Source: Purshia tridentata
Lineage: Eukaryota; Streptophyta; Magnoliopsida; Rosales; Rosaceae
Direction: 5' to 3'
DNA length: 34,047 bases
NCBI GenBank assembly: GCA_003254885.1
Contig: QANT01009092.1
Location: forward strand, 1 to 34,047
Shown one piece after another: positions 1 to 10,256 of this stretch (positions are counted from its first letter, which is position 1; every line of letters begins with the position of its first letter). A model generated the notes under the pieces. That model was not told the origin of the DNA. It worked only from the letters and a program-made list of their open reading frames with translations, and searched no databases. The translations under genes were made by a program, and so were the position numbers.

Positions 1-431
1 GTGTGTGGGGGGGTTGGGGTTTGGGGTGGAGTTTATTAGAATTGACCTGATTAACTCATTCAAGAGTATCGTGTTTGTTATTTTCTATTGCCAGTCACAA
101 AAGGGTGCATTGAAGGCTTGAAGAGAGGAGGGTGTGTAAAAAACAGATAGAGACTGTGTGCAATTTTTCAGTCTCAAGACAGTACATTGAAGCTTGATGT
201 GGGTGGTTTGAGTGAGAAGTTTTTAATACAATGCATGGCTCCATCTTTGAATTTAGAACAGTGAATTCCCACTATGAACTGGTTTATCTCCAGTTAGAAC
301 CCAACTGGAGAGAAGCCAAATACTGAAAGATGTGGTTTGTAAAATCAAGGACTTCACATCACTATCAGAATCTTCATGGGCTGAGAGAGGGTAAGAACAA
401 AATCACAGTAAGTTTGTGAATGCCATCATAC
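1..431 (-). other. Partial intron 8 of LUH
   Basis: This stretch lies downstream of the last recognisable LUH exon on the minus strand. It begins with a GT donor at 431-430 and no further coding exon could be read before the window edge. The first 30 bases are a G/T-rich run. I infer that it is intron sequence and that the next exon lies outside the window. Confidence 0.6.
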
Positions 432-3000
432 CTTCGATGAGGTTGACTGCAGAGGAGAACCTATAGATCCATTATTTGCAATCGGTTGGCCATCTTTTGC
501 ATTTAAATTGCCCCTAGGCAATCCCCTTATATCTCCATAGATGGATGAGCTACCAGCATTGCCTTGTGCTTGAACCTGTGCTAAGAGCTGTTGTTGTTGC
601 TGTGAGAGAAGCTGAAACTGAGTTGCACCTTGCAGGTAAGGCTTTTGAACTTGTGCACCTAAACCTGGCCGCATTTGGTCAATGCCCTGAAAATATTGGC
701 ACATGCATCAGTTAAAAGCACTGGACCAGTCATATTGATGATATAATTCCCAAGGACATATGATATTCCGAATACAACTCACAGTCAAAGGCCACCCCTT
801 CAGTGGAAGACCACCTACTCCTGGGTTCAATCCTGTATTCGAAAAAATGCAGAGTTTTAAAGAAAATTCTTTTGATATTTAGAAAAATTAACAAAATTAA
901 TCAAACTTGATAAAATATAAAAATATGACTCCTTAAACATCTCTGTAAGCATGTCGCATAGTAACCCATTTTGACATAAATGAATGAACATTGCTAAGTT
1001 GAATTGAGCAATCAACCTTCTTGAGAATCCCGACCTGTTTCCAGACCAGATGTTTGAGCACCAAGGCATGCCAAAAAAGGAGCTAGTCTGATATTCGGTG
1101 CCACTACCAAGGCACCAAGAACATGCATATGAGGGATAGTGAGCCAGGAAGTCACCTGGCACTCTAGGTATATTCCTTTATATTTTACAAAGAATAGACC
1201 TTTTTAACTTCTTTTTTTCTTAAAAAGGAAAAAATTAAAAATTAAAAAAGGGCTGCAGTGGGCATAGTGTATAACTTTACACGATGAGCATAACTTTATT
1301 TTGTCATTGCAAAGTTTAGTTTTGAGTTAATGAACTACGCAATAATAGAAAGATAATCATACTCTAAGTTACAGGGGAGACATATAAACTAAATGGAAAA
1401 GGCATTTGCTAATTAGAAGACATTTACTTTAAACAGAAAGGTTTAAAAATTATATTTAATCTGAAATTATCCCTCATAAGTTGAAGATGGGTCTAGGAAG
1501 ATGCGGAAGGAAACAAAGAAGTAGGAAATTAAGCGCAGGAAAACATAACAGAAACAAAATGCCTGTAATCCTTTCATCTCCTGCCTGGTAGAAAATATGT
1601 AGTTTTGTAGCTCTTCCTTAATTCTTACATTCTAAGGATCAGACAATCATACCTGCATTTCCCATTCCAGGCTTTGTCTGCATCATTGCCTGCCCATAAA
1701 TTGAAGAATCCACAGGCAAAGATCTCTGAGCAGAACCCAAGTTAACTTCACTCTTTATGTCCTACAGAGAGAAAAAAAATCAAAGCTTTACCAAAATTAG
1801 AAAAAAACATAAAGGAAGAAAACGGCACAAATGGAGTTGTATAAGCAGTTACAGTGGTCTGTTGACTTCTAGCCTGGATTTGTTGTAATGCCGCATTAAC
1901 ACTACCAGGGTTTCCTTGAACCAACTGACTGCTTTAGCATGTGAAAACAAGAAAATAAGCCACCAAAATAACTAAATATCAGAAAGCTGATAATAAATAT
2001 GACCTTTCAGTAGTTTACCCAGGATGATTTGTTGTTGATTTCAGAAGGGCCACTCTAGCATCAAGGAGTGGTTGGGATGTCTCTGAATCCATAGGATTGG
2101 GGTGTTTCATGCGTTCCTCAAACATTTTTGCTGCCAATGCACTAGCATTAGATTGCCCAAGCATTCCTTCAGAACTAATTGAATTTAGTGGACCACCAAT
2201 GGGAGGGTGATTAGGATCCCTTCTTTGCAACTGAGCTTGGCGCATTAGTTGCAACTGCTGCATTTGCAGCTGTTGCTGCTCTTTTGCTTTAATTTGTTGT
2301 GCCTGCACATCAACACCATAGGAGGGTATAAAGAGGTCAGCAGAAAGTTCAACATAAGTAGCACAAATAACCAGCAGCCACATCTATACCATTAAAATTA
2401 AAAAGTCACCTCTATATAAGCTGCCGCAGCCTCAGAATGTTTGTCATTGGTCCTTGCAATAAAAATGTCCCAAAAGACAGACCACCATTCAAAAAGAAAT
2501 CCCCCGGGAGCATCAATGGCTGCATATTATGCGTAATAAATAATTACACAGTCTTGAAGTGAACACTCTATTCTTAACATTCCAATTCAATAAGCATGAA
2601 AAATTGCTATCGAATGGACTGGAAGCGAGCAACATAGACAGTAGGACCATTCAAATGGATCATAATCTAATCCACATCAAACAAGTTGCATTGCACTACC
2701 AAGGTAACTACAAACTCAAACAAGAAGTAAATATTTGATTTTTTAGGCTATAGTTAGTATCTATTACCTACTGGATCCGGTGCAACCTTCCCTTCAGTCA
2801 TGAATGACTTAGCCGTGGCATGCAATTCTTTCTTTATTAAATAATCGTAAATGTACACATCAAGCCTATAAGACACAACGAAGTTAACCAAATTTAACAA
2901 ATACCCATTAACATAAACATAACGTTAAGCATGAAACAGTCAGCTAATAAGTAAATCACAGTATGTACATCTTATCTGCTTCCCAATTATTCTGCGCCAT
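432..3000 (-). CDS. LUH: LEUNIG_HOMOLOG transcriptional co-repressor, N-terminal half (8 exons, gene runs off left edge)
   Basis: Coding exons read on the minus strand: 3000-2969, 2865-2768, 2519-2410, 2302-2019, 1928-1853, 1761-1653, 832-783 and 686-432. All junctions are GT/AG and the phases join without a break, giving 338 codons. The protein starts [12 protein letters not shown] LisH/LUFS domain follows at about residues 8-88 (key strings [30 protein letters not shown]). Next comes a Q-rich stretch (residues about 83-105), then the linker with [11 protein letters not shown] and [15 protein letters not shown], and a second Q-rich run at [19 protein letters not shown] and RRDPNHP fit LUH better than LUG. 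In Arabidopsis, LUG-family proteins pair with SEUSS adaptors in the nucleus and repress genes in flower, seed-mucilage and wall development. The WD40 repeats (second half of a roughly 790-residue protein) lie beyond the window. No stop or frameshift is seen. The 820-bp intron 6 holds nothing recognisable. Confidence 0.93.
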
Positions 3001-3620
3001 TGTTTGGGTCAAATACAAGCCAAACTGCTCAAAACCAAGAAAGCCCATTTCAATTTTGCAATCAAAATCCAAAATTTCCATAATCAATAATAAAAAACAA
3101 AAAGAACTAATATTGTTTTGCAAATAATAAAATTAATTGGCGAGATTGTTGAATTGGAACTGGAACTGCATTGCATTGATAGGAACCAACCTGAGAAGAA
3201 AGAAATTGATGGATCAGAGGCTATAGGAACGACGATCGTCGTTTATCAAGCATTTAATGCTGTAAACTTTCAGAGAATTGTACGGTCTGCAGCCCAAAAA
3301 TTCGTGATATTTTTACGAAAATTCACGCAATTTTCAAACTGTTTATTGGGATTTGAGAATTTGAGGGACAAGGCATGGGCATGAGGTAGTAGGGCTTTGT
3401 GAATTGTGATCACAAGAAGTCCATGGAGTTGAGTTCCAACACGAAGCAAGTTTTACGCTGAGAATCAGGCTTTGAACATCTACCGAAGCTGAGCTTGTTA
3501 GCTAGCTCCGAACCTTAGCCTTGGAAACCGAACCTGGGCTGCTTGGGTTTCCTTTTTCGGCCGCTTTCTGTTAGTAAATTGCGTATAATACGCCATTATA
3601 CGCGTATGGACGTATTACGA
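3001..3620 (-). promoter_or_regulatory. LUH 5' UTR and proximal promoter region
   Basis: The LUH start codon is at 3000-2998, set in ACAATGGCG, a good plant start context. Upstream on the minus strand there is a plausible 5' UTR intron, with a donor near 3190 (CAG/GTTGGT) and an acceptor near 3033 (GAGCAG/TTTGG). This is inferred from splice consensus only. No clear TATA box was found, as is common for housekeeping regulators. The far part carries a palindrome cluster listed separately. Short open frames here look accidental. Confidence 0.45.
3581..3619. repeat. Cluster of short ATACG/CGTAT palindromes upstream of LUH
   Basis: GCGTATAATACGC (3581-3593) is symmetric around one central base. 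ATACGCGTAT (3598-3607) is a perfect 10-bp palindrome. GACGTATTACG (3609-3619) repeats the same half-site. Three related half-site pairs in 39 bp could be a protein-binding cluster or a decayed transposon end. Function is unknown. Confidence 0.5.
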
Positions 3621-4039
3621 AAGAATTCGGATTCTCTTTTAAGGACTTTAATCTCTTAATCTTGTTAACCTTTAATTATAATTATCCAGTGTTATGTATC
3701 TTTTATATAACATTTTATGGTCCACACTCATTTAGAGTTCTAATTACCAAATTAAAATAATTAAAAATAAAAAATATGTGTAATTCAACCACATAACCAA
3801 CGTTAATTTCTTGAATTCCCAAATAAAAAAAGAACCATATTAATTAGTAAGACTCCAATTGCGAAATCTATAATCCCAATAACAAATTTTCAATAACGAG
3901 AGATCTGAAGAAAAAGAAGGAATTGGAGGACATATGGCTCCTTTTGGATCTTAGAGAAATTGATGGGCATGAAAATAAAAACTCTCAAGAATTTGAATAT
4001 GACTCTGTCTTGTAAGCTTCTTCTTTTTTATTTTTTTCC
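3620..4039. other. AT-rich intergenic DNA
   Basis: No gene, repeat array or RNA could be recognised. The stretch is AT-rich with several poly-T and poly-A runs and ends at the target duplication of the hAT MITE. Confidence 0.6.
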
Positions 4040-4047
4040 ATAAGAAC

Positions 4048-4583
4048 TAGGGGTGGGCATCAACCCGCTTGCCCTCACTTTCTGCTCGAGCCGCCACCCG
4101 TTTAGTCTCTGCTCAAGTCGACGGCTTGGATTTGGGTTTCCTCCTTCACCGCTCATTACCACCCGTTTAATCGATTATAAAATATAGGAAATAGAATGGA
4201 TGTCTTCTACAAGAGTAAAAAACTAGTAAAATTATTATTTATTTACATAATTACCTTTTTTCATCACTTTCTTTACTTATGTAATTTAAGAAACATTGTT
4301 TCCATACTTTGGAAAGAAGATAAGTCTTTTTTTATGGATGAAATAAGGGTCATTAACATCATCCTAAGCATATACATAAATAATTTACTTTAATTTTGGG
4401 AGGTTAGCATGCATATAAACCCACATTCACTCTCTTTAATTTCCACTATACCTAAACAGTCCACCCGCCACCGACTTCTCCAACTCGCTTCCCGATTAAC
4501 TTGCAACCGCCTCGCTCATTGACTATGCGAGTGGTGGTGGGTTGAGCTCCCACTCGACCCACCCCGCCCATCGCCCACCTCTA
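4048..4583. mobile_element. Non-autonomous hAT-type MITE (536 bp) with 8-bp TSD
   Basis: The left end reads TAGGGGTGGGCATC and the right end, reverse-complemented, reads TAGAGGTGGGCGAT. These are typical imperfect hAT termini. The flanks carry a perfect 8-bp target duplication, ATAAGAAC, at 4040-4047 and 4584-4591. Both ends are GC-rich with repeated CCACCCGTTTA motifs (near 4095 and 4161), while the middle is AT-rich. There is no transposase reading frame, so it must have been moved in trans by an autonomous hAT element. A 65-residue open frame inside it looks accidental. Confidence 0.85.
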
Positions 4584-4591
4584 ATAAGAAC

Positions 4592-5009
4592 TAACAAAAC
4601 CCAATACTCCAAAGCAACTCTTTCCTTGAAACTTTTTCTCATCAACCAACTAGAAAATAAAGAAGAACCAAATAGATGACCTACATTCAACAAAAGAAGA
4701 AAAACAACATAATTCTCCGCATTTTGGGTTTGGCAAGGTACAACAAAGTCAATTCCAGATGAAAATAAACCAAACAATTTTCAAAGCCCAAATCAGGGAG
4801 ACAAAACATATTCAGATCACCATTTTATCTAGGTAAAAAAATGTGCCCCTAAGATTGATTAATAACCCTAACCCTAACACTAACCTTTTTTTTAATTTTA
4901 ATTATTGATAATTATAGCTCTAAATGATTATGAACTATAAAATTTTAGGAGAGGATCTGGATCCGGATACTTAAGAAAAAAAATATATTTGTTTTTGTAT
5001 CTTTAAAAC
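4592..5009. other. Intergenic DNA with a short telomere-like run
   Basis: No gene is recognised. At 4864-4885 there is a short run of CCCTAA-like units (CCCTAACCCTAACACTAACC). It is two to three units long, lacks the third A of the plant CCCTAAA telomere unit, and is probably incidental. Confidence 0.5.
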
Positions 5010-5345
5010 TTCGAAAACTACACCTATTTATGGTACAATTATATTTAAAGGACAAATGCATAAATATTTGGTTTTTAGGACAAAATACTTTAAAATTTCA
5101 TCAATGGCAAAGCTCCACTTTTGCACCTTATACCAACGATAGGATCTCTTGTAAAGCATAGATTTAGTGGAACCACAATCAGCCACGTATTTCTTTTTAA
5201 ATAAAAAAAATATTTTGCTTTTCATATTTTTAAGAAATTTTAAAAACTACATCTATTTATGGGACAATTAGATTTAAATGACAAATGCATGAATACTCGG
5301 GTTTTATGAAAAAATACACTAAATTTCCATCAAGGACAAGGACAA
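5010..5345. repeat. Diverged direct repeats (about 105 bp) flanking another repeated segment
   Basis: About 5010-5115 and 5236-5345 align in the same direction. They share AAAACTACA, CTATTTATGG, ACAATTA, GACAAATGCAT and TCATCAA/CCATCAA. Between them, 5118-5190 matches 7438-7518 in direct orientation (TTTGCACCTTATAC, ACGATAGGATC, CACAATCAGC versus CACCATCAGC). These look like pieces of an old, shuffled repeat family. The class is unknown. Confidence 0.6.
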
Positions 5346-5420
5346 TGCTTCCCTCAGTCTCTAGTTGTAAGAGCTCTCCCAAAACCTTTGTTCGGCAGTG
5401 CAGGCTCAAGATTGAAATCG

Positions 5421-5543
5421 TTTATTTTTTAGATCACTTATTAATATTTATTTCTTATTCGATAACAGTTATACAATCAAATGATTTTCAATTGAGTTGA
5501 TTTTTTATAGAAATAATTTTTAATAAGTGATCTAAAAAATAAA
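5421..5543. repeat. Perfect 24-bp inverted repeat with 75-nt loop
   Basis: The left stem at 5421-5444 contains TTTTTTAGATCACTTATTAA. The right stem at 5520-5543 is its exact complement. If transcribed, it would form a stable AT-rich hairpin. It sits in the left arm of the inverted-arm element. Confidence 0.85.
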
Positions 5544-5728
5544 ATGTAAATATTTACTAGCCCCCTAATCCTACCTTACTTAATTGATAGCCTCCACCCA
5601 TTCTTATGGTTATTTCATAACCCCATGTTTTACTTAAATATTTGTCCAAACCCCCTAAGTCAACACAATCTTGACTTTATTGTTTTTAAAATACTAGTTA
5701 TGCCCATTCACTCTCTTCCACTCATTCT

Positions 5729-5964
5729 TTCTCTACCTTTTCTATGTCTGTCTCATTCTCACTCTTTCATCAGTGCGTTCTCTCTCCCTATGCGGCTATC
5801 GCCGTCACATGCTCCGTCGTTCGACAACAATTGCCGGCGAGACTGCTTCTCTACCTTTTCTATGTCTGTCTCATTCTCACTCTTTCATCAGTGCGTTCTC
5901 TCTCCCTATGCGGCTATCACCGTCACATGCTCCGTCGTTCGACAACAATTGCCGGCGAGACTGC
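5729..5964. repeat. 118-bp tandem duplication (two copies)
   Basis: The block containing CTCTACCTTTTCTATG through GCCGGCGAGACTG occurs twice with a period of 118 bp. The copies are nearly identical (one clear change, TATCGCC to TATCACC), so the duplication is recent. Because 118 is not a multiple of three, open frames through it switch frame between copies. It is CT-rich like a 5' leader, with GCCGGCGA suggesting a former exon. Confidence 0.9.
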
Positions 5965-6489
5965 TCTCGATCTTCTCGTCTCTCCTCCCTCTTTCTCCCT
6001 CTACCTTCCACTATCCGCAAATCCCAACAATAGTAGTGATCGATCCCAAGCATACTCGAGCTCCTCCACCGGCGATTCGCTGATTCCGGTATACAAATTG
6101 ATATGCTTTGTTCTTTTACTTTGTCTGCTCATTGTTTTCTTTTGATTTTTTCTATTTATTGTAGGATTTACTAGCATTAATTTGCAAGGCAGAGCAATTA
6201 TTCCCGTGGATCCTCTTCATTAGCATGTTGGTGAATCTAATCTATTAGATGACTTGATTCTCCTTGTGGCTTTAGATCAACACGGTAATTATGATTCAAC
6301 ATTTTCTTTCGGAAAAGTATTGGATCATTTGGTTAGTAACATCAATAGTTTCAAGTTTTTAGTGGTCATGCATCACTTAAGTTCAAATGATTGATTAATT
6401 GCCATGAGTTTCTTCTGGTCCAATCAATAAGCAATTTTAAATGGTTAATTTAAGATGCTATATCGGGTTTTCAACTTATTGTTCTTGTC

Positions 6490-6800
6490 GTCCCGACACC
6501 AACACACTTTCCATTTCGAAGGAGAGAAGCCCAAAGTCGTGGCGGTGTTCAAGTACCAGATCTGTATTGAAGATGATCTGGTATGCCTGGCTTTTTGGAT
6601 GAGGTCAAGTTTGGGGCATACAACTTTGGCTAGTCTTTTAAGATTTATTCATTCATTTTCTTTGTTAAAGTTGAATCATAAAGATAATAGAGTAATTATA
6701 TGTTTATATTGAAATTGTGCCTTTGAAATATGATCAATTAAATTTGCAGGTGAAAACAAATCTAGATGACGATGGCAACATAGCCTAGGATTTTAGTTTG
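6490..6800 (+). pseudogene. Two exon-like pieces of an unidentified gene
   Basis: At about 6490-6582 an open stretch encodes a string ending KPKVVAVFKYQICIEDDL. It is followed by a good donor (CTG/GTATGC). After a 168-bp intron-like gap, TTTGCAG/GTG at 6750 opens a second piece reading VKTNLDDDGNIA and then a TAG stop. The join is in phase and the residues look like real protein, not random translation. I cannot name the family. Together they may be a captured, decayed gene fragment inside the surrounding element. Confidence 0.35.
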
Positions 6801-7073
6801 AGATCGAACAATATAGCCTCGGATTTGAGTTTTTTTAGTGAAACTGTGTAACTGTAGCGAATGTGTAACTGTTTTTTTAGCGAATGTATAACTATTTTGT
6901 TTAGCGAAGGTTTAGTTAAGGTGTAACTGTTTTTTTTTATAGACCTGCAAGTTTTTTTAATGTTGAAAAATAATAGTGTAATTATTTGTAGTTATTTTTT
7001 TAGTATAATTTTATTTTTGAAATTCAGTTTCAGTGTAATTGGTTGTTTAAGATTCAATTTCAGTTTTAGTGTA

Positions 7074-7158
7074 ACTGTATTTCAAAAATACAGTTACACA
7101 GTTGCACTGTATTTTAAAAATACAGTTACACAGTTGCACTGTATTTTAAAAATACAGT
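7074..7158. repeat. 32-bp tandem repeat with palindromic unit (2.7 copies)
   Basis: Units start at 7074, 7106 and 7138. Each has a 21-bp near-palindrome (ACTGTATTT to AAATACAGT) plus the spacer TACACAGTTGC. Copies differ by about one base. Scattered GTGTAACTGT motifs from 6845 to 7080 look like older relatives. Such arrays are common in subterminal regions of DNA transposons. Confidence 0.85.
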
Positions 7159-7690
7159 ACACTACAAGTTAGTGCACGAGTCAGTGCGCCTGTCAGCGTG
7201 CGTCAACGCCAGTGTCAAAGCACGTCAGAGGGGTAAATAAGGTATTATAAATTTTAAAGGATTTTAAAAGAGTTTATAAATAAGTGATGGCTTAAGAAAG
7301 TTTTTTTGTGATTAGGGAGTTTAGAAAAAATTACTGAAAAATAAACGGTTATGATCCTGAGCCTATACTGCCGAATGAAGATGGGTTGGAGTAGCTCCTC
7401 CAACTGGGGCCTAGGGAAATAATTGTTCCAAGGACAAAACCCCACACCTTTGCACCTTATACAAGAGTAACGATAGGATCACGTGAAGTAGATGTTTAGT
7501 GAAACCACCATCAGCACAAATAAACGAAATCGTAAAATCAACGAAGGAATGTAACAAAAATAATGTATAAACTTTTTTCAACACTGCAGATACATCAACG
7601 TTCACCATATAGATACAACAACAGCAATTATTTTTTAAAATAGATTGTTCATGTACTCTTTTAGCAAAAGCTGTGATTTGTTTTAGTTTT

Positions 7691-8110
7691 ACTACTACAA
7701 ATAATCTTTTTAATATCACTGCTACAAATAATCTTTTTAATGTCGGTGGAAAACTAATATTAGAGAGGGTTTTCAACCGAGGTAAGAATGCCTGATATTA
7801 AAAAAGGGTCTTTTTATATCGGTTTTACACTGATATCTAACATGTTTAACATATTGTATTTTGTTCACATATGATGTAATAGTTCAATAAATAATATCGG
7901 TCTTAATAGAAAACTAATATGAAGTTAAGTATGATTAATATGTATGGTGGCTTGTAATATTAGTCCGTTAAGGATTTAATATCGATTCCTTAACCAAACT
8001 GATATTAAATACCTTTTTGATATCGTTTCATTGTAAACTAACTAACATAACTGTTTTTACCAAAAACTAATATTATTGATACGATTTATTTAAAAAAGTT
8101 ATAGAAACAA
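7691..8110 (+). mobile_element. One end of a CACTA (En/Spm)-like transposon
   Basis: CACTGCTACAAATAATC at 7717 resembles CACTA terminal repeats. It is the second of two 27-bp tandem copies (7691-7717 and 7718-7744). Downstream to about 8110 the sequence is full of diverged TAATATCGGTT and AACTAATATTA units (for example near 7740, 7815, 7897, 7985 and 8065), the usual look of subterminal transposase-binding repeats. No matching right terminus or transposase was found in the window, so this is a partial or decayed copy. Confidence 0.5.
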
Positions 8111-8159
8111 TATCAATTTATTTTCCTAAAAAATGATATAGTTAATATTCATTGAAATT

Positions 8160-9097
8160 CTCATAAAATCAGTTTCCACATCCATTCTCAACAAATCCAA
8201 ATAATCCATATAAATTCTCATATAATCCAAACAATCAAAATAATCAATACATCAAATGCATTCAAAGTTAATAAAGGCAAAAATATTACAAATCCAACAA
8301 AGACAACAGTAATACTCATATCTTTGATATTCATAACCACATCCTAGCTAGTATACCTAAATTAAGCTACACCCTAGATAAATCTTCCTTTCAAGTACTA
8401 AAAGTTGCCTCCATTTACAAAATATAGGCATGACAACACACTTGGTAAAAAATTTCAGCTTCCTTCACAAAAAATGGCCATGGTAGCACACTTGATAAAA
8501 ATTCTTAGCTTCCTTCACAAAAAAAGGGTCATGGCAGCAGTACTAGCTAGATATAATCATCTAAACAATATCCACAAAAAATGGCAAAAATACCAATACC
8601 AACATGTCTACAAATACCTTAAGTTGAAAAAGTCTGCCCACTTAACTCGCACCTTATCAATTTGGTCTTGGCTGAAATTGATATGCATTCCTTTCAAACT
8701 CTAAAAAAAATCAAAGATAAACATCAATATCAAAATGAATAACTTAATTAGACAACCCAATTAAGTTGTATATATGAAAGTTAAATTCAATTCAAAGGCA
8801 CTAAATGAAATCTAAAATCATGGAGAGCAAAGTAATACCAAAATCAACTATAAAAGGTCTCTCCCCAGTTTTGTTACTCATAGTAATCCCAATATCAGAT
8901 TTGATGCTTAAAAGCATCTCAATCACAAGTCAACATGCATGTAAGTAAAATTCGATCACCAAATCAATCACAAGCCAAAGAACATGGAAACAAAGTTATG
9001 ATAGAAGCAATGGAACTTGTGAGAAACAATGCAATAAGCTGAACCCTCAATGGGCAGCTAAATTGTTACGAAGTTTAGGAAATACAATCAGATTCCT
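8160..9097. repeat. AT-rich gene-poor DNA with diverged tandem repeat
   Basis: No gene is recognised. Around 8415-8530 there are about two and a half diverged copies of a roughly 55-bp unit (shared strings CAGCTTCCTTCACAAAAAA and ACACTTG). The region may be the interior of the CACTA-like element. Confidence 0.45.
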
Positions 9098-9179
9098 TAA
9101 GCTGTCAGGTGAAAACCTCGAGAAGTTCTTGCTTGTGGGAATATTACCAGCCAGGTTGTTATAAGATACATTTCTACAA
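9098..9179 (-). pseudogene. Scrap of an ERECTA-like leucine-rich-repeat receptor kinase
   Basis: The minus strand reads NVSYNNLAGNIP followed by TSKNFSRFSPDS. This closely follows the last LRR and the juxta-LRR segment of ERECTA-type receptor kinases (known consensus NVSYNNLAGDIPTSNNFSRF). Just upstream, an AG acceptor directly abuts the similarity (about 9179), as if the piece began at a true exon boundary, with one extra base there. After PDS the frame leaves the family pattern, which expects FIGNPGLCG, and meets a stop. No kinase or other LRR is nearby. It is best explained as a captured gene fragment, not a working receptor. Confidence 0.6.
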
Positions 9180-10256
9180 CTTAATTAGTCATATAATTAG
9201 TGCTCCGAAGTAAAACCTTGGGTGATTTTATTTTACCATCAGGTTGAGCTACATAAAAATGAAATTATTATGTTTCATGAAAAGTGAGCTCACAACACAG
9301 CAAGACTGAGGCAATTCATCAGCGACACCACATCCATATTTACTTTTAAAAAAATAGAAGACAGAAGGCAACATTAATACTTGTATTTGTTCATGTTCAG
9401 CAGTCAACCTTGGACACAACTAATAAAATGGTTCCATTATAAAGGTTTTGCCTTTGTTATTGGCCATTCATACAGTAAACAGGAGGAGCTACTTGATGCA
9501 GCAAATGGCCATTGGATTACTTCATACCAACTTAACATTTAAAAATTGCAGAACAAATTACGTTGTGCCAAACAAATCAATAGGAAGCTCAATATCGCAA
9601 TTGTACTCGTATAATCCCAATATTTTCGCCAATATGAACCATATTGAGCTTTAATTAGTGTACACTTAACTCTCATAAACTAAAATAGGGCAAGACTAAA
9701 AGTTCTGAGAAATTGCAAGAAGCAAAAATGAGCATAAGATTAGAACCAAGATACAAGTCCATAATAGAAACTCAATAAAACAGAAAACCAAATTCAAAAG
9801 CCTTGTCAATGAAATCAAAATCATTAATTAAACGAAAGGAAAACCAGAAGCAAAACTGAAATCACGGACCGACAATGAAATCAAAATCGTTAAACATATA
9901 GCTTTTCGCTTAAAAATACAAATGAGACAATGCCACAAGCCAGCCTATTATTTTAGTTATGTACTTTGACTCTAAGATGACATTTAATTGTTATTTTAGT
10001 TATCACAAAAACATAAAAGAAGGAAAAGCTATATATTCTTTTTTATTTCTAATAGAGAAATGACTAGTTTAATAGCAATATCTGGTGCTAATACAGAGAA
10101 CATATACATATATTCTAGCTAACTAAAACAAAACGCTAAAGAGCAATTAAAATGTCGAGCAGCTGAAATCACCAACACAAGCTCAAAGTGCAGACTCTTT
10201 TGGGTAAGTTTCAGCATCCAGAGTAAACCTGACACAAAAAATATGGAATTTCAATC
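9180..10256. other. AT-rich DNA, nothing recognisable
   Basis: Only short accidental open frames are present. Possible spliced exons were looked for on both strands and none could be supported. Confidence 0.5.

Larger units (their letters stand above)
5320..7425. mobile_element. Candidate foldback or MULE-like element with about 100-bp inverted arms
   Basis: The left arm (about 5330-5430, plus) matches the right arm (about 7330-7425, minus) at roughly two thirds of positions. Shared strings include TTCGGCAGT, AGGCTCA and CGTTTATTTTT. The interior holds a 118-bp tandem duplication, two exon-like pieces and an array of palindromic 32-bp units. There is no transposase frame. Long inverted arms around gene-like scraps would fit a Pack-MULE or foldback element, but I could not find a matching target duplication and the arms are diverged. 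The class is therefore a guess. Confidence 0.35.

Noticed and set aside
3118..3384. 88-residue open frame on the plus strand upstream of LUH
   Set aside because: It lies antisense to the LUH 5' UTR, has no recognisable domain and a low-complexity start. Best explained as accidental.
4864..4885. Interstitial telomere array
   Set aside because: Only two to three CCCTAA units, lacking the plant CCCTAAA form. Too short to mean a telomere or fusion site.
5625..6145. Overlapping open frames of 86-152 residues
   Set aside because: They follow the 118-bp duplication in different frames and are CT-composition artefacts. No protein family fits.
9448..9654. 68-residue open frame
   Set aside because: No codon or domain signal, and no splice context on either strand that would support a gene.
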